Of a stretch of 21,896 nucleotides of DNA, positions 21,020 to 21,896 are shown piece after piece. The notes beneath the pieces are model-generated. The model searched no databases. It saw only the letters and a list, made by a program, of their open reading frames with translations, and had not been told where the DNA came from. The translations under genes were made by a program, and so were the position numbers. Source of the DNA: JANOGU01 sp964499865 (lineage in GTDB: Bacteria; Pseudomonadota; Alphaproteobacteria; Rhodobacterales; Rhodobacteraceae); contig CAZCPY010000046.1 of the NCBI GenBank assembly GCA_964499865.1, positions 1-21,896 on the forward strand, given 5' to 3'. The first letter of the stretch is position 1; each line of letters starts with the position of its first letter.

Positions 21020-21796
21020 ATGAAGATCGCCACCTTCAACATCAACGGCATCAAGGCCCGTGCCGAGGCCCTGCCGCGCTGGCTGGCCGCCGAGGGCGCC
21101 GATGCCGACGTCGTGCTGCTGCAGGAGATCAAGAGCCAGGACGACGGCTTCCCCCGCGCCGACTACGAGGCGCTGGGCTACCGGGTCGAAACCCACGGCC
21201 AGAAGGGTTTCAACGGCGTGGCGATCCTGTCGCGCCTGCCGCTGACCGACATCCGCCGCGGCCTGCCGGGCGACCCCGGGGACACGCAGTCCCGCTGGAT
21301 CGAGGCGGTGGCGGGGGGCTTTCGCATCTGCGGCCTCTACCTGCCCAACGGCAACCCCGCACCGGGGCCGAAATACGACTACAAGCTCGCCTGGATGGCG
21401 CGCCTGCAGGCGCGCGTGCAGGCGGCGCTGGCGGCCGAGGAGAGGGCGGTCTTCGCGGGCGACTGGAACGTGATCCCGCAGGCACGGGACGCGGCCCGCC
21501 CCGAGGCCTGGACGACGGACGCGCTCCACCTGCCGCAGACGCGGGCGGCCTGGCAGCGGATCCTCAATCTCGGCCTGACCGACGCGCTGCGCCAGCACCA
21601 CCCGGGGCCGGGGGTCTACACCTTCTGGGACTACCAGGCCGGCGCCTGGGAACGGAACCACGGCATCCGCATCGACCACCTGCTCCTGACCCCCCAGGCC
21701 GCGGATCGCCTGACCGGCGCCGGCGTCGACCGCGGCGTCCGCGGCGGCGACAAGCCCTCCGACCACGCACCCGTCTGGATCACGCTGACCTCCTGA
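21020..21796 (+). CDS. xth: Exodeoxyribonuclease III (AP endonuclease, XthA family)
   Basis: A 258-residue DNA repair nuclease of the exonuclease/endonuclease/phosphatase fold. It acts at abasic sites and as a 3'-5' exonuclease on double-stranded DNA. Visible active-site residues are Asn8 (FNINGIKA), Glu36 (LQEIKSQ, metal), Tyr107 (LYLPNG), Asp148 and Asn150 (AGDWNV), Asp219 (RIDHLLL) and Asp248-His249 (SDHAPV). Length is normal for the family. The start at 21020 (MKIATFNING) is the canonical N-terminus. The 108 bp before it, shared with the divergent membrane protein, holds a GC-rich inverted repeat near 20976-20990 but no clear promoter. The gene is followed by two GC hairpins. Confidence 0.94.
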   Translation: MKIATFNINGIKARAEALPRWLAAEGADADVVLLQEIKSQDDGFPRADYEALGYRVETHGQKGFNGVAILSRLPLTDIRRGLPGDPGDTQSRWIEAVAGGFRICGLYLPNGNPAPGPKYDYKLAWMARLQARVQAALAAEERAVFAGDWNVIPQARDAARPEAWTTDALHLPQTRAAWQRILNLGLTDALRQHHPGPGVYTFWDYQAGAWERNHGIRIDHLLLTPQAADRLTGAGVDRGVRGGDKPSDHAPVWITLTS

Positions 21797-21826
21797 CATC
21801 CGCGCCCGATGGCCCGCTGCCCACGC

Positions 21827-21869
21827 ACGGCCGACAGCGCGCGCGGCCGTCCTGCCCCCGGGCGGGGGC
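21827..21869 (+). terminator. Two GC-rich hairpins downstream of xth
   Basis: The first is ACGGCC (21827-21832) paired with GGCCGT (21845-21850) around a 12-nt loop. The second is GCCCCC (21854-21859) paired with GGGGGC (21864-21869) around a 4-nt loop. They lie 31-73 nt after the xth stop. There is no U-tract, so termination is a guess from location. I see no gene in 21797-21896. Confidence 0.35.
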
Positions 21870-21896
21870 GCTTCCCGTCGCGCCCTTGCCTGATGC

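Noticed and set aside
18905..21799. 964-residue minus-strand frame extending the membrane hydrolase across xth
   Set aside because: The part beyond 20911 is antisense to exonuclease III. The GTG at 20911 has a good AAGGAGG site and the recognisable VVVHGVG start follows it.

Overview
The window is a very GC-rich, tightly packed stretch of bacterial chromosome. The gene set and protein styles suggest an alphaproteobacterium of the Rhodobacterales (Rhodobacter/Paracoccus type): a peptidoglycan-binding protein of the kind common in that group, an alphaproteobacterial-type dGTPase next to an A-type Fe-S carrier and exonuclease III, LivKHMGF transport and BKACE (DUF849) enzymes. I see no tRNA, rRNA, CRISPR array, insertion sequence or phage gene. 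All genes look intact except the first, which is cut by the window edge.

Layout. (1) 2-397: the 3' end of a peptidoglycan-binding protein, then a convergent intergenic gap filled by five back-to-back hairpins (421-539). (2) 538-9139, minus strand: a ten-gene operon-like block read from 9139 downwards. It encodes a cyclase-family hydrolase, a cupin, a short-chain dehydrogenase, a 3-hydroxyacyl-CoA dehydrogenase-family enzyme, a Tat-exported binding protein, LivG, LivF, LivH, LivM and a BKACE. An IclR regulator (9242-9973) is divergent from it, with overlapping divergent promoters and an inverted repeat between them. (3) 9982-15461, minus strand: a second block read from 15461 downwards. It encodes an intradiol dioxygenase paralogue with an altered iron ligand, maleylacetate reductase, a TfdB-like FAD monooxygenase, a canonical intradiol dioxygenase and a second BKACE. 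A LysR regulator (15550-16509) is divergent from it. (4) 16656-21796: a lone sugar transferase, dGTPase, ErpA-like carrier, a large membrane protein with hydrolase motifs, and exonuclease III.

How the genes may work together. Block 3 reads as a phenol to hydroxyquinol to maleylacetate to 3-oxoadipate route. The window has no PcaIJ CoA transferase or PcaF thiolase. Instead the last gene is a BKACE, a family that reacts a beta-keto acid with acetyl-CoA to give acetoacetate plus a new acyl-CoA. I infer that 3-oxoadipate is cleaved directly to acetoacetate and succinyl-CoA. Block 2 has a parallel logic: import, hydrolysis, oxidation of a hydroxy acid to a keto acid, and BKACE cleavage. Its substrate cannot be read from the sequence. 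Both blocks therefore end in a BKACE. The main oddities are this proposed aromatic-BKACE coupling, a Tyr-to-Cys change at an iron-ligand position in one dioxygenase, the hairpin array, and a hydrolase fold that appears to be split by a membrane domain.
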